Below are positions 1 through 6,338 of a stretch of DNA of 6,338 bases, one piece after another; within the stretch, counting starts at the first letter, position 1; each line of letters opens with the position of its first letter. The position numbers and the translations under genes were made by a program. Source of the stretch: an uncultured Flavobacterium sp. (lineage in GTDB: Bacteria; Bacteroidota; Bacteroidia; Flavobacteriales; Flavobacteriaceae); contig NZ_CAMLIX010000263.1 in the NCBI RefSeq assembly GCF_946479975.1, positions 1 to 6,338 of the forward strand, given 5' to 3'. The notes under the pieces are model-generated. The model saw only the letters and a list, made by a program, of their open reading frames with translations. It ran no database searches and was not told the DNA's origin.

Positions 1-1044
1 GCTGATACAAGTACGGTTTACGATAGCCATAATGGTATAGTTAAATATTACGGAAGATCTGTTCGTGACTCGCATGTAGGTGGTTACGGAAAAGTTTCTC
101 TGGCACGCGGCTTTGAGCTTTCATCTAACACAGTAATGGTTCAGGCAGTTTATGAAAATTATAAAAATAACCCATCAAAATTTGTAGATCACATCAGGAA
201 TTTTGGTTTAAATAAAACTTTAGGATTGCATTTTCAGGGAGAAGGAAGAGCTATTATTCCGCATCCAAAAGATAAAAACTGGTCAGGAGTTTCACTTCCG
301 TGGATGGCTTTTGGTTATGGAGTTTCTGTTACGCCAATGCAGACTTTGACATTATATAATGCAGTTGCAAATAATGGGGTAATGGTAAAACCTCAATTTG
401 TTTCAGAAATTAAAGAATGGAATAAAACCATTAAAAAATTTGATACAGAAGTAATCAATCCAAAGGTTTGTTCGCCTGAAACACTAAAAAAAGTAAAAGC
501 AGTTTTACAAAATGTGGTAAAAAAAGGAACAGGTTCTAAATTGTATTCGAAAGATTTTTCGATGGCAGGAAAAACGGGAACAGCAATGGTAAATTATGGT
601 AAAGCAGGAAGAGAGGGAATGTACTATGCTTCTTCTTTCGCAGGCTATTTTCCGGCAGATCACCCAAAATATTCTTGCATTGTGGTAGTTCACAAACCAA
701 ATACGGCAAGAAATAATTATTACGGAGCAGACGTTGCGGGACCAGTTTTTAAAAGAATCGCACAAAAGATTTTTACAGATGCGCCTTCAACAAATAAAAT
801 AAAGCAGCTTAATTCAAGAGTGCCGAAACAAGAAAATAGTTATGATAAATATACTGTTGAAGCCAATAAAAAAATAAATCAGATTCCGAATTTAAAAGGA
901 ATGCCAGGAATGGATGCTATTGCTTTACTAGAAAATTTAGGTTTGAAAGTAAAAGTAAATGGAATGGGGAAAGTGAAAAATCAATCGATTCAAGCAGGAA
1001 CCAATATCAGCAAAAACACAACAATTGTATTAGAATTATCGTGA
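1..1044 (+). CDS. ftsI: Septal penicillin-binding protein FtsI (PBP3-type transpeptidase), 3' part
   Basis: The frame is open from base 1, so the gene starts upstream of the window; the ATG at 136 is internal. The visible 347 residues hold the C-terminal half of the transpeptidase domain. The SxN motif (SSN) is encoded at 121-129 and the KTGT motif at 571-582. The SxxK motif with the catalytic serine, the N-terminal membrane anchor and the dimerisation domain lie outside. After the catalytic domain and a Lys/Asn-rich linker, a single PASTA domain (about 883-1041, starting IPNLKGM) ends the protein; this is common in Bacteroidota PBPs and absent from E. coli FtsI. The protein cross-links septal peptidoglycan in the periplasm, partnered with FtsW, whose gene starts at 5660. 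The TGA stop overlaps the murE start. The family is certain; ftsI rather than another class B PBP rests on the dcw context. Confidence 0.95.
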   Translation, partial: ADTSTVYDSHNGIVKYYGRSVRDSHVGGYGKVSLARGFELSSNTVMVQAVYENYKNNPSKFVDHIRNFGLNKTLGLHFQGEGRAIIPHPKDKNWSGVSLPWMAFGYGVSVTPMQTLTLYNAVANNGVMVKPQFVSEIKEWNKTIKKFDTEVINPKVCSPETLKKVKAVLQNVVKKGTGSKLYSKDFSMAGKTGTAMVNYGKAGREGMYYASSFAGYFPADHPKYSCIVVVHKPNTARNNYYGADVAGPVFKRIAQKIFTDAPSTNKIKQLNSRVPKQENSYDKYTVEANKKINQIPNLKGMPGMDAIALLENLGLKVKVNGMGKVKNQSIQAGTNISKNTTIVLELS

Positions 1045-2504
1045 AAGTATTAAAAGACATATTATATAAAGTAGCTATTGAATCTGTAAAAGGTTCAACA
1101 GAAACTGCTGTTCACAAAATTGAATTTGATTCTCGAAAAGTAGGAGCAAATGATGTTTTTGTGGCAATTCGCGGTTCGCTTTCAGATGGACATGATTATA
1201 TTGAAAAAGCGATTCAGCTGGGAGCAAAAGCAATTATTTGCGATATACTTCCTGAAAATACAGTTGATGGAATAACGTATATTCAAGTAAAAGATACTAA
1301 TACGGCTTTGGCTTTTATGGCAGCTAATTATTTTGAAGATCCTTCTGCAAAATTAAAATTAGTTGGTGTAACAGGTACAAACGGAAAAACAACAATTGCT
1401 TCTTTATTGTTTCAATTGTTTCAAAAAGCAGGTTTTAAAGTTGGTTTATTATCAACTGTAAAAATCGTAGTTGATACTACAGAATATCCTGCAACGCATA
1501 CAACACCAGATTCTTTAACCATAAATCATTATTTAAATGAAATGATTGAGGCTGGAGTTACGCACTGTTTCATGGAAGTAAGTTCACACGGAATTCATCA
1601 AAAACGTACAGAAGCTTTGCATTTTGTAGGCGGAATTTTCACGAACCTTTCTCATGATCATTTAGATTATCATCCAACATTTGCAGAATATAGAGATGTT
1701 AAAAAGTCGTTTTTTGATTCTCTTCCAAAATCAGCTTTTGTTTTATCAAACATTGATGATAAAAACGGAGCTGTGATGCTGCAAAACACAGTTGCTAAAA
1801 AACTGACATACGCTTTAAAATCATATGCAGATTACAGAGCGCAGATTTTAGAAAGCCAATTATCAGGATTATTATTGAAAGTTAATGACAATGAAGTTTG
1901 GGTAAAACTAATAGGTACTTTCAACGCATACAACGTATTAGCAATTTATGGAACGGCTGTAGAGCTTGGTATTGATAGCCTTGAAGCGTTGCGTTTGCTG
2001 TCTGATTTAGAAAGTGTTTCAGGTCGTTTTCAATATATCGTATCAGATAACGGAATTACAGCTGTTGTAGATTACGCACACACGCCAGACGCATTGGAAA
2101 ATGTCTTGAAAACAATAAACGACATCCGTACAAAGAACGAACAATTAATTACTGTTGTGGGCTGCGGCGGAAATAGAGATAAAACAAAACGCCCGATTAT
2201 GGCAAAAATCGCATCAGATTTAAGTGATAAAGCGGTTTTGACTTCAGATAATCCAAGAAATGAAGATCCGGAAGTTATTTTGGATGAAATGGAAGCGGGA
2301 GTTGAGCCTCAGAATTATAAAAAAATGCTGCGAATTACAGACAGAAAACAAGCTATAAAAACGGCTTGTCAATTGGCTCAGCCAAAAGATATTATTCTAA
2401 TTGCAGGAAAAGGACACGAAACGTATCAGGAAATTAATGGTGTTCGTCATCATTTTGATGATATGGAAACAATAAAAGAGATTTTAGAACAACTAAACAA
2501 ATAA
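1041..2504 (+). CDS. murE: UDP-N-acetylmuramoyl-tripeptide synthetase MurE (probably meso-diaminopimelate adding)
   Basis: This 487-residue cytoplasmic Mur ligase adds the third stem-peptide residue to UDP-MurNAc-L-Ala-D-Glu using ATP. The N-terminal UDP-binding domain covers about residues 1-100. The central ATPase domain has the P-loop TGTNGKTT at 111-118, and K221 in YRDVKKSFF is the likely carbamylated lysine. The C-terminal domain carries DNPR at 403-406, the signature of meso-diaminopimelate-specific MurE (lysine enzymes differ here), and GKGHE at 456-460. The length is normal for the family. The start is GTG at 1041, overlapping the ftsI TGA as GTGA, which suggests translational coupling. 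The N-terminus MKVLKDILYKV looks like a native family start, and no nearby in-frame ATG would preserve it. The substrate call is inferred from the motif alone. Confidence 0.97.
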   Translation: MKVLKDILYKVAIESVKGSTETAVHKIEFDSRKVGANDVFVAIRGSLSDGHDYIEKAIQLGAKAIICDILPENTVDGITYIQVKDTNTALAFMAANYFEDPSAKLKLVGVTGTNGKTTIASLLFQLFQKAGFKVGLLSTVKIVVDTTEYPATHTTPDSLTINHYLNEMIEAGVTHCFMEVSSHGIHQKRTEALHFVGGIFTNLSHDHLDYHPTFAEYRDVKKSFFDSLPKSAFVLSNIDDKNGAVMLQNTVAKKLTYALKSYADYRAQILESQLSGLLLKVNDNEVWVKLIGTFNAYNVLAIYGTAVELGIDSLEALRLLSDLESVSGRFQYIVSDNGITAVVDYAHTPDALENVLKTINDIRTKNEQLITVVGCGGNRDKTKRPIMAKIASDLSDKAVLTSDNPRNEDPEVILDEMEAGVEPQNYKKMLRITDRKQAIKTACQLAQPKDIILIAGKGHETYQEINGVRHHFDDMETIKEILEQLNK

Positions 2505-2512
2505 CAAAATGA

Positions 2513-2595
2513 AAATTCCAAATTCCAATTTAACGTTGGGATTTGGGATTTATCCCGAGGCTTCGGGATTGGAATTTAATTCAAAATTGGAATTT
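2513..2595. repeat. Palindromic intergenic repeat filling the murE-mraY gap
   Basis: The gap between murE and mraY (2505-2609) is almost entirely a structured repeat. AAATTCC occurs in tandem at 2513-2519 and 2520-2526, and GGGATTT in tandem at 2538-2544 and 2545-2551. AAATTCCAATTT at 2520-2531 is perfectly complementary to AAATTGGAATTT at 2584-2595, giving 12-bp outer arms around an inner hairpin at 2552-2569. A second ATTGGAATTT copy at 2568-2577 can compete for the same left arm. Similar AAATTCC and GGGATTT strings recur between genes in flavobacterial genomes as I remember them, so this is probably a dispersed REP- or MITE-like element; copy number cannot be judged from here. No T-run follows the hairpin, so it does not look like an intrinsic terminator. 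Confidence 0.75.
2552..2569 (+). other. Perfect 7-bp stem-loop at the core of the murE-mraY repeat
   Basis: ATCCCGA (2552-2558) and TCGGGAT (2563-2569) are exact reverse complements around a GGCT loop. It is one of the most G+C-rich spots in the gap and lies about 40 bases before the mraY start. It may stabilise or fold the murE-mraY mRNA junction. The following bases (TGGAATTT) lack the uridine tract of a terminator, and mraY needs transcription through this point unless it has its own promoter, which I do not see. Confidence 0.7.
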
Positions 2596-2609
2596 AAAAA
2601 ATAAAAAAT

Positions 2610-3842
2610 ATGCTGTACTATTTATTCGAATATTTTGATAAAACATTGGATATTCCTGGAACAGGAGTTTTCCAGTACATCACATTTAGGTCAGCTTTGG
2701 CATTTATGCTTTCGTTGCTTTTATCTACAATTTACGGTAAAAGAATTATTAACTTTTTACGTCGTCAGCAAGTTGGAGAAACAGTACGCGAACTTGGTCT
2801 TGCAGGCCAAAATGAAAAAGCTGGTACGCCAACAATGGGTGGACTTATCATCATTTTTGCCACTTTGCTTCCAGTTTTGTTATTCGCAAGATTGCATAAC
2901 ATTTACATCGTTCTTTTGATTGTGACGACTTTGTGGATGGGAACAATTGGTTTTGTAGATGATTATATCAAAATATTCAAAAAGGATAAACAAGGACTTA
3001 AAGGTATTTTCAAAGTTATTGGTCAAGTTGGTCTTGGAATCATTGTTGGAGCGGTTCTTTATTTTAATCCTGCCGTTACGGTAAGAACAGATACAGGTCG
3101 TACAGATGTTTTTAAAACGGCTACAAATTCGACAGTAATTATGCCTGCAGGAATTGAAGAAAAATCTACAGCAACAACAATTCCTTTTGTAAAAAACAAC
3201 GAATTTGATTATGCTGAAGTATTGTCTTTTATGGGAGACGGTTATGAGAATTGGGCTTGGTTGATTTTTATTCCAGTTGTAATTTTTATCATCACAGCAG
3301 TTTCAAACGGAGCAAATCTAACAGACGGAATCGACGGACTCGCCGCGGGAACTTCGGCAATATCTGTCCTCGCCCTCGGAATATTTACGTTTGTTTCTGG
3401 GAATATCATTTTTTCCAATTATCTGAATATTATGTATATCCCAAATTCGGGAGAAATGACAGTTTTTATATCGGCATTTGTTGGAGCGCTTATCGGATTT
3501 CTTTGGTACAATTCTTATCCCGCATCTGTTTTTATGGGAGATACAGGAAGTTTAACCATTGGAGGGATCATCGCAGTATTAGCAATTGCAGTTCGTAAAG
3601 AAATATTGATTGTTTTATTCTGTGGAATTTTCTTGGCAGAAAGTGCTTCGGTAATTATTCAGGTAACGTATTTTAAATATACTAAAAAGCGTTTTGGCGA
3701 AGGCCGACGAATATTCCTGATGTCGCCTTTGCATCATCATTACCAGAAAAAAGGATATCATGAAAGTAAGATTGTAACTCGTTTCTGGATTGTCGCTGTA
3801 ATGTTGGCGATTTTGTCAATAATAACACTAAAACTTAGATAG
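2610..3842 (+). CDS. mraY: Phospho-N-acetylmuramoyl-pentapeptide-transferase MraY
   Basis: This polytopic inner-membrane enzyme transfers phospho-MurNAc-pentapeptide from UDP to undecaprenyl phosphate, making lipid I. Its 410 residues exceed the usual roughly 360. Family motifs are all present: GTPTMGG at 72-78, the Mg-binding aspartate pair D117-D118 in [16 protein letters not shown] at 236-244 with the expected catalytic aspartate D239, FMGDTGS at 308-314, and PLHHHYQ at 373-379. Around ten hydrophobic segments are visible. The extra length sits between about residues 153 and 215, a polar Thr-rich stretch after the DDxxK-following helix, which should be periplasmic by comparison with known MraY topology. 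The ATG at 2610 follows an A-rich leader (AAAAAATAAAAAAT), typical of Bacteroidota initiation without a Shine-Dalgarno site. The TAG stop directly abuts the murD ATG. Confidence 0.97.
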   Translation: MLYYLFEYFDKTLDIPGTGVFQYITFRSALAFMLSLLLSTIYGKRIINFLRRQQVGETVRELGLAGQNEKAGTPTMGGLIIIFATLLPVLLFARLHNIYIVLLIVTTLWMGTIGFVDDYIKIFKKDKQGLKGIFKVIGQVGLGIIVGAVLYFNPAVTVRTDTGRTDVFKTATNSTVIMPAGIEEKSTATTIPFVKNNEFDYAEVLSFMGDGYENWAWLIFIPVVIFIITAVSNGANLTDGIDGLAAGTSAISVLALGIFTFVSGNIIFSNYLNIMYIPNSGEMTVFISAFVGALIGFLWYNSYPASVFMGDTGSLTIGGIIAVLAIAVRKEILIVLFCGIFLAESASVIIQVTYFKYTKKRFGEGRRIFLMSPLHHHYQKKGYHESKIVTRFWIVAVMLAILSIITLKLR

Positions 3843-5174
3843 ATGAGATTAGTAGTTTTAGGCGGAGGCGAGAGCGGAGTAGGAACCGCAATCCTCGGAA
3901 AGAAACAAGGATATGAAGTTTTTGTATCTGATTTCGGAAAGATCAAAGAGAGTTATAAAGAAGTTCTTATTATTAATAAAATTGCCTGGGAAGAAGAACA
4001 GCACACAGATGATTTGATTCTGAATGCAGATGTGGTAATGAAAAGCCCGGGAATTCCAGAGAAATCGCCGATAGTAAAAAAGCTTATTGCTAAAGGAGTA
4101 AAAGTAATTTCGGAAATCGAATTTGCGATGCCTTTTACAGAAGCAATGACCATTGGAATCACTGGAAGTAATGGGAAAACAACCACCACAATGCTGACAC
4201 ATCATTTGCTGAAATACGCAGGATTGAATGTTGGTTTAGGAGGTAATATCGGAAAGAGTTTCGCTTGGCAGGTAGCCGAAAATAAATACGATGTGTACGT
4301 GCTAGAATTAAGCAGTTTTCAGCTCGACGGAATTATAAATTACAGGCCAGATATAGCCATCATAACCAATATAAGTCCGGATCATTTAGACCGATATGAT
4401 TATAAATATGAAAATTATATCAATTCGAAATTTCGAATAACAATGAACCAAACCGAAAGCGATTATCTTATATACGATGCAGATGATGAAGCAAGTACAG
4501 AATGGTTAAAAAAGAACAACACAAAAGCAAAATTAATTCCTTTTTCATTGACAAAAACATTCGATGAAGGGGCTTCTATAAATAACAACAAAATGGAAAT
4601 TAAGATCAACCAAGAAGAGTTTACAATGGACACGGAACACATTGCGTTAGAAGGAAAACATAATATGAAAAACGCAATGGCAGCAAGCTCTGTAGCAAAG
4701 TTGATGCAAATTAGAAATGCAACAATCCGCGAAAGTTTATCTAATTTCCAGGGTGTAGAACACCGTTTAGAAAAAGTATTAAAAATACAAAACGTACAAT
4801 ACATCAACGATTCAAAAGCTACGAACGTAAACGCTACTTTCTTTGCTTTAGATAGTATGAATGTACCAACAGTTTGGATTGTTGGAGGTGTTGACAAAGG
4901 AAACGATTACAACGAATTAATGTCATTAGTACGCGAAAAAGTAAAAGCAATTATCTGCTTAGGAGTTGATAACCGTAAAATTATCGATGCTTTTGGAAAC
5001 GTTGTTGACATTATGGTTGAAGTGAACAATATGAGTGATGCTGTAAAAACAGCTCAAAAATTAACAGAAAAAGGTGACGCAGTTTTATTATCTCCAGCCT
5101 GCGCAAGTTTCGATTTATTCGAAAATTACGAAGATCGTGGAAAGCAGTTTAAGCAAGCGGTTCACAATTTATAA
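3843..5174 (+). CDS. murD: UDP-N-acetylmuramoyl-L-alanine--D-glutamate ligase MurD
   Basis: This cytoplasmic Mur ligase adds D-glutamate to UDP-MurNAc-L-Ala with ATP. Its 443 residues match the family. The N-terminal Rossmann-type UDP-binding domain begins with GGGESGVG (7-14). The ATPase domain has the P-loop TGSNGKTT (107-114), ELSSFQL (155-161), SPDHLDRY (178-185) and K196 in YINSKFR as the probable carbamylated lysine. HNMKNAMA (273-280), EHRLE (306-310) and NDSKATN (322-328) mark the hinge and C-terminal domain, which ends with the SPACASFD (417-424) and FENYEDRG (426-433) motifs. The ATG immediately follows the mraY TAG, so the two are probably translationally coupled. The TAA stop coincides with the outer end of the inverted repeat described next. 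The frame is intact, with no sign of damage from the cassette downstream. Confidence 0.97.
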   Translation: MRLVVLGGGESGVGTAILGKKQGYEVFVSDFGKIKESYKEVLIINKIAWEEEQHTDDLILNADVVMKSPGIPEKSPIVKKLIAKGVKVISEIEFAMPFTEAMTIGITGSNGKTTTTMLTHHLLKYAGLNVGLGGNIGKSFAWQVAENKYDVYVLELSSFQLDGIINYRPDIAIITNISPDHLDRYDYKYENYINSKFRITMNQTESDYLIYDADDEASTEWLKKNNTKAKLIPFSLTKTFDEGASINNNKMEIKINQEEFTMDTEHIALEGKHNMKNAMAASSVAKLMQIRNATIRESLSNFQGVEHRLEKVLKIQNVQYINDSKATNVNATFFALDSMNVPTVWIVGGVDKGNDYNELMSLVREKVKAIICLGVDNRKIIDAFGNVVDIMVEVNNMSDAVKTAQKLTEKGDAVLLSPACASFDLFENYEDRGKQFKQAVHNL

Positions 5175-5218
5175 TTTTAGATTTTAGAGTTCAGATTTTA
5201 GATTGATTTCAATCTTTG
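5172..5218 (+). repeat. Left inverted-repeat arm of the four-helix bundle cassette
   Basis: This arm pairs with 5608-5654 in one constant register (paired coordinates sum to 10826), with 40 of 47 positions complementary. There are perfect blocks at 5172-5184, 5193-5205 and 5211-5218, separated by 8- and 5-base imperfect stretches. Its core is four 7-base units at 5175-5202: TTTTAGA, TTTTAGA, GTTCAGA, TTTTAGA. The outermost three bases are the murD stop codon. Confidence 0.9.
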
Positions 5219-5241
5219 AACTCAAAATAAGTTCTTTGGAT

Positions 5242-5601
5242 ATGACGACGAATGAAATGAAGGTGAGAACAAAGAAATTCTCTTTGATGGTAATTGATTT
5301 GGCTGAAACGATGCCAAATACAAATGTGATTAGATCAATTACAAGCCAAATAGTTAGAAGCGGAACATCTGTCGGAGCAAACTATCGAGCAGTTTGCAGA
5401 GCCAGAAGTGATAAAGAATTTATTGCTAAAATGAATATAGTTTTAGAAGAAGCTGATGAAACTTTATTTTGGTTGGAAATAATTAAAGAAAAAATGTGGC
5501 TTGCAAAAGAAGAGTTAGAAATAGCGCTAAAAGAAGCAAATGAATTAACAGCAATTTTTGTAAGCAGTCTAAAAACAGTAAATAATAGAATCAATAAATA
5601 A
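5242..5601 (+). CDS. Four-helix bundle protein of the 23S rRNA intervening-sequence (S23/IVP) family
   Basis: The predicted 119-residue, highly charged, helical protein has the family's conserved core: RSGTSVGANYRAVCRARS, followed by EFIAKMNIVLEEADETLFWLE. Members are encoded inside intervening sequences of 23S rRNA in some bacteria, and as free-standing genes elsewhere; a relative, Avd, works with diversity-generating retroelement reverse transcriptases. The fold is an up-down helical bundle that assembles into a pentamer in solved relatives. The cellular role of free-standing members is unknown. I chose ATG 5242 because the protein then begins MTTNEMKVRTKKF, a family-like start. ATG 5257 is also possible. 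TTG 5203 would add 13 residues but lies inside the repeat arm. Two consecutive TAA codons (5599-5604) end the gene. No signal peptide, membrane segment or Shine-Dalgarno site is visible. It has no evident link to cell wall synthesis. Confidence 0.88.
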   Translation: MTTNEMKVRTKKFSLMVIDLAETMPNTNVIRSITSQIVRSGTSVGANYRAVCRARSDKEFIAKMNIVLEEADETLFWLEIIKEKMWLAKEELEIALKEANELTAIFVSSLKTVNNRINK

Positions 5602-5607
5602 TAAAGA

Positions 5608-5654
5608 CAAAGATTTTAAGCAATCTAAAATCTAAAATCAGAAATCTAAAATTA
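5608..5654 (+). repeat. Right inverted-repeat arm of the four-helix bundle cassette
   Basis: This is the complement of the left arm. Four 7-base units run from 5624 to 5651: TCTAAAA, TCTAAAA, TCAGAAA, TCTAAAA. The degenerate unit sits second from the outside here but third from the outside in the left arm, so the arms are not exact copies of each other. The arm ends 5 bases before the ftsW ATG, so any stem formed here would lie across the ftsW translation initiation region. Confidence 0.9.
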
Positions 5655-5659
5655 AGATT

Positions 5660-6338
5660 ATGAAAGAATTAGTAAACAAACTAAAAGGAGATAGGGTGAT
5701 ATGGTCATTTGTGGCTTTATTGGCGTTATTTTCGTTTATGCCTGTTTTTAGTGCGAGTAGTAATTTGGCTTATATCGGACATGGAACGGGAAATACTTTA
5801 GGGTATTTACTAAAACACTTGGCACATATCTGCATTGGTTTCTTGATTATTTATTTCGTTCACAAAGTTCCATATCATTATTTTAGAGCGATTTCAAAAA
5901 TCGCACTACCAATAGTTTGGTTCTTGTTGCTTTACACTTTGTTGAAAGGAACTGTTATTGCAGGAGCAAATGCAAGTCGTTGGATTCAGGTTCCTTTTAT
6001 CGGGATCACGTTTCAAACTTCGACATTAGCTTCAATAGTGTTGTTTATTTATGTAGCGAGATATTTATCCAAAACCAAAGAAGAAAATGAACCTTTTCAG
6101 ACTTCATTAATTCAGCTTTGGATTCCGGTATTTATAACATTAATATTGATTTTACCAGCCAACTTTTCAACCACAGCGTTGATTTTTGCGATGGTTTTAA
6201 TGCTTACGTTCATAGGGAAATATCCTTTAAAATATATCGGATTCATTATTGGTTCAGGAATTGCAATGCTGGCGTTCTTCCTTTTGGTTGCCAAAGCTTT
6301 TCCAGATTCAAGATTCTTTAGCAGGGTTTCAACTTGGG
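5660..6338 (+). CDS. ftsW: Septal peptidoglycan glycosyltransferase FtsW (SEDS family), 5' part
   Basis: The frame is open from ATG 5660 to the window end: 226 complete codons of a protein usually near 400, so the gene is cut by the window and not broken. The product begins MKELVNKLKGDRVIW, followed by hydrophobic membrane segments at about 13-32, 50-69, 79-96, 117-134, 152-186 (two spans) and 193-212. GANASRWI (102-109) with W108 matches the conserved SEDS GA-RWI region. The catalytic aspartate in the large extracytoplasmic loop should lie beyond the window. FtsW polymerises lipid II at the septum together with FtsI. Two motifs deviate from the proteobacterial pattern: QTST (119-122) where QPSE is usual, and PANFSTT (166-172) where a QPDxGT-like motif is usual. 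FtsW rather than RodA is called from the position after murD. Confidence 0.95.
   Translation, partial: MKELVNKLKGDRVIWSFVALLALFSFMPVFSASSNLAYIGHGTGNTLGYLLKHLAHICIGFLIIYFVHKVPYHYFRAISKIALPIVWFLLLYTLLKGTVIAGANASRWIQVPFIGITFQTSTLASIVLFIYVARYLSKTKEENEPFQTSLIQLWIPVFITLILILPANFSTTALIFAMVLMLTFIGKYPLKYIGFIIGSGIAMLAFFLLVAKAFPDSRFFSRVSTW

Larger units (their letters stand above)
5172..5654 (+). mobile_element. Putative 483-bp cassette: inverted repeats around a four-helix bundle gene
   Basis: The unit consists of a left arm (5172-5218), a small ORF and a right arm (5608-5654). It fits exactly between the murD stop and a position 5 bases before the ftsW start. It interrupts the murD-ftsW pair, which is usually tight in dcw clusters, while leaving both reading frames intact. 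No transposase is encoded, and I found no convincing target-site duplication (left flank ends ACAATTTA, right flank begins AGATTATG). Free-standing genes of this family are common in Bacteroidota. Mobility is therefore an inference from architecture and context, not something shown; if mobile, it would need an enzyme acting in trans. Confidence 0.45.

Noticed and set aside
505..765. An 86-codon reverse-strand ORF opposite ftsI
   Set aside because: It lies wholly within the conserved transpeptidase coding sequence including KTGT on the other strand, and its product shows no motif.
2552..2577. Intrinsic terminator between murE and mraY
   Set aside because: A good stem exists but no T-tract follows, and a terminator here would separate essential genes lacking an evident promoter downstream.
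2509..2604. A 31-codon ORF (ATG 2509 to TAA 2602-2604) running through the murE-mraY repeat
   Set aside because: It is made almost entirely of the heptamers and palindrome, with no family resemblance. An ORF this short across AT-rich repeat DNA is expected by chance.
3251..3598. A 115-codon + strand ORF in another frame within mraY
   Set aside because: The MraY frame here carries all catalytic motifs; the alternative frame gives an aromatic- and Arg-rich product typical of out-of-frame reading.
4463..4897. A 144-codon reverse-strand ORF opposite murD
   Set aside because: It is a shadow of the strongly conserved murD frame, is composed of Phe/Ile/Ser-rich residues without recognisable motifs, and has no start context or neighbours supporting it.
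5165..5665. Target-site duplication around the four-helix bundle cassette
   Set aside because: Flanking bases outside the arms (ACAATTTA and AGATTATG) share no convincing direct repeat; short TTA/TAA matches are within the arms and expected in such AT-rich DNA.
6112..6321. Two short ORFs (reverse 6112-6294, forward 6118-6321) near the window end
   Set aside because: Both are shadows of the ftsW frame, which is open from 5660 to the last base and reads as a membrane protein throughout.

Overview
The window is an AT-rich stretch of a Bacteroidota chromosome, most likely Flavobacterium or a close relative. This is inferred from the protein sequences (a PBP ending in a single PASTA domain, an enlarged MraY, a free-standing four-helix bundle protein), from A-rich leaders in place of clear Shine-Dalgarno sites, and from heptamer-built intergenic repeats of a kind I associate with flavobacteria. 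No database search was possible.

All genes are on the + strand and form the middle of the division and cell wall (dcw) cluster. In order they are: the 3' part of ftsI (1-1044), murE (1041-2504, GTG start overlapping the ftsI stop), a 105-bp gap filled by a palindromic repeat (2505-2609), mraY (2610-3842), murD (3843-5174, no gap after mraY), a small cassette coding for a 23S rRNA intervening-sequence-type four-helix bundle protein (CDS 5242-5601), and the 5' part of ftsW (from 5660, cut by the window end). murF, which lies between murE and mraY in E. coli, is absent.

The genes serve one pathway. MurD and MurE add D-Glu and a diamino acid (probably meso-diaminopimelate, from a DNPR motif) to UDP-MurNAc-peptide in the cytoplasm. 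MraY moves the phospho-MurNAc-pentapeptide onto undecaprenyl phosphate. FtsW polymerises and FtsI cross-links septal glycan.

The part that does not belong to this pathway is the murD-ftsW junction. The four-helix bundle gene there lies between two 47-bp imperfect inverted repeats (5172-5218 and 5608-5654, 40 of 47 positions complementary) built from TTTTAGA heptamers. The outer end of the left arm coincides with the murD stop codon, so a 483-bp cassette fits exactly between two essential genes. On a polycistronic transcript the arms could pair and leave the ORF in the loop, which resembles the layout of intervening sequences in bacterial 23S rRNA. I regard this as the main item of interest. 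The rest is well-conserved housekeeping sequence with a few lineage-specific deviations.
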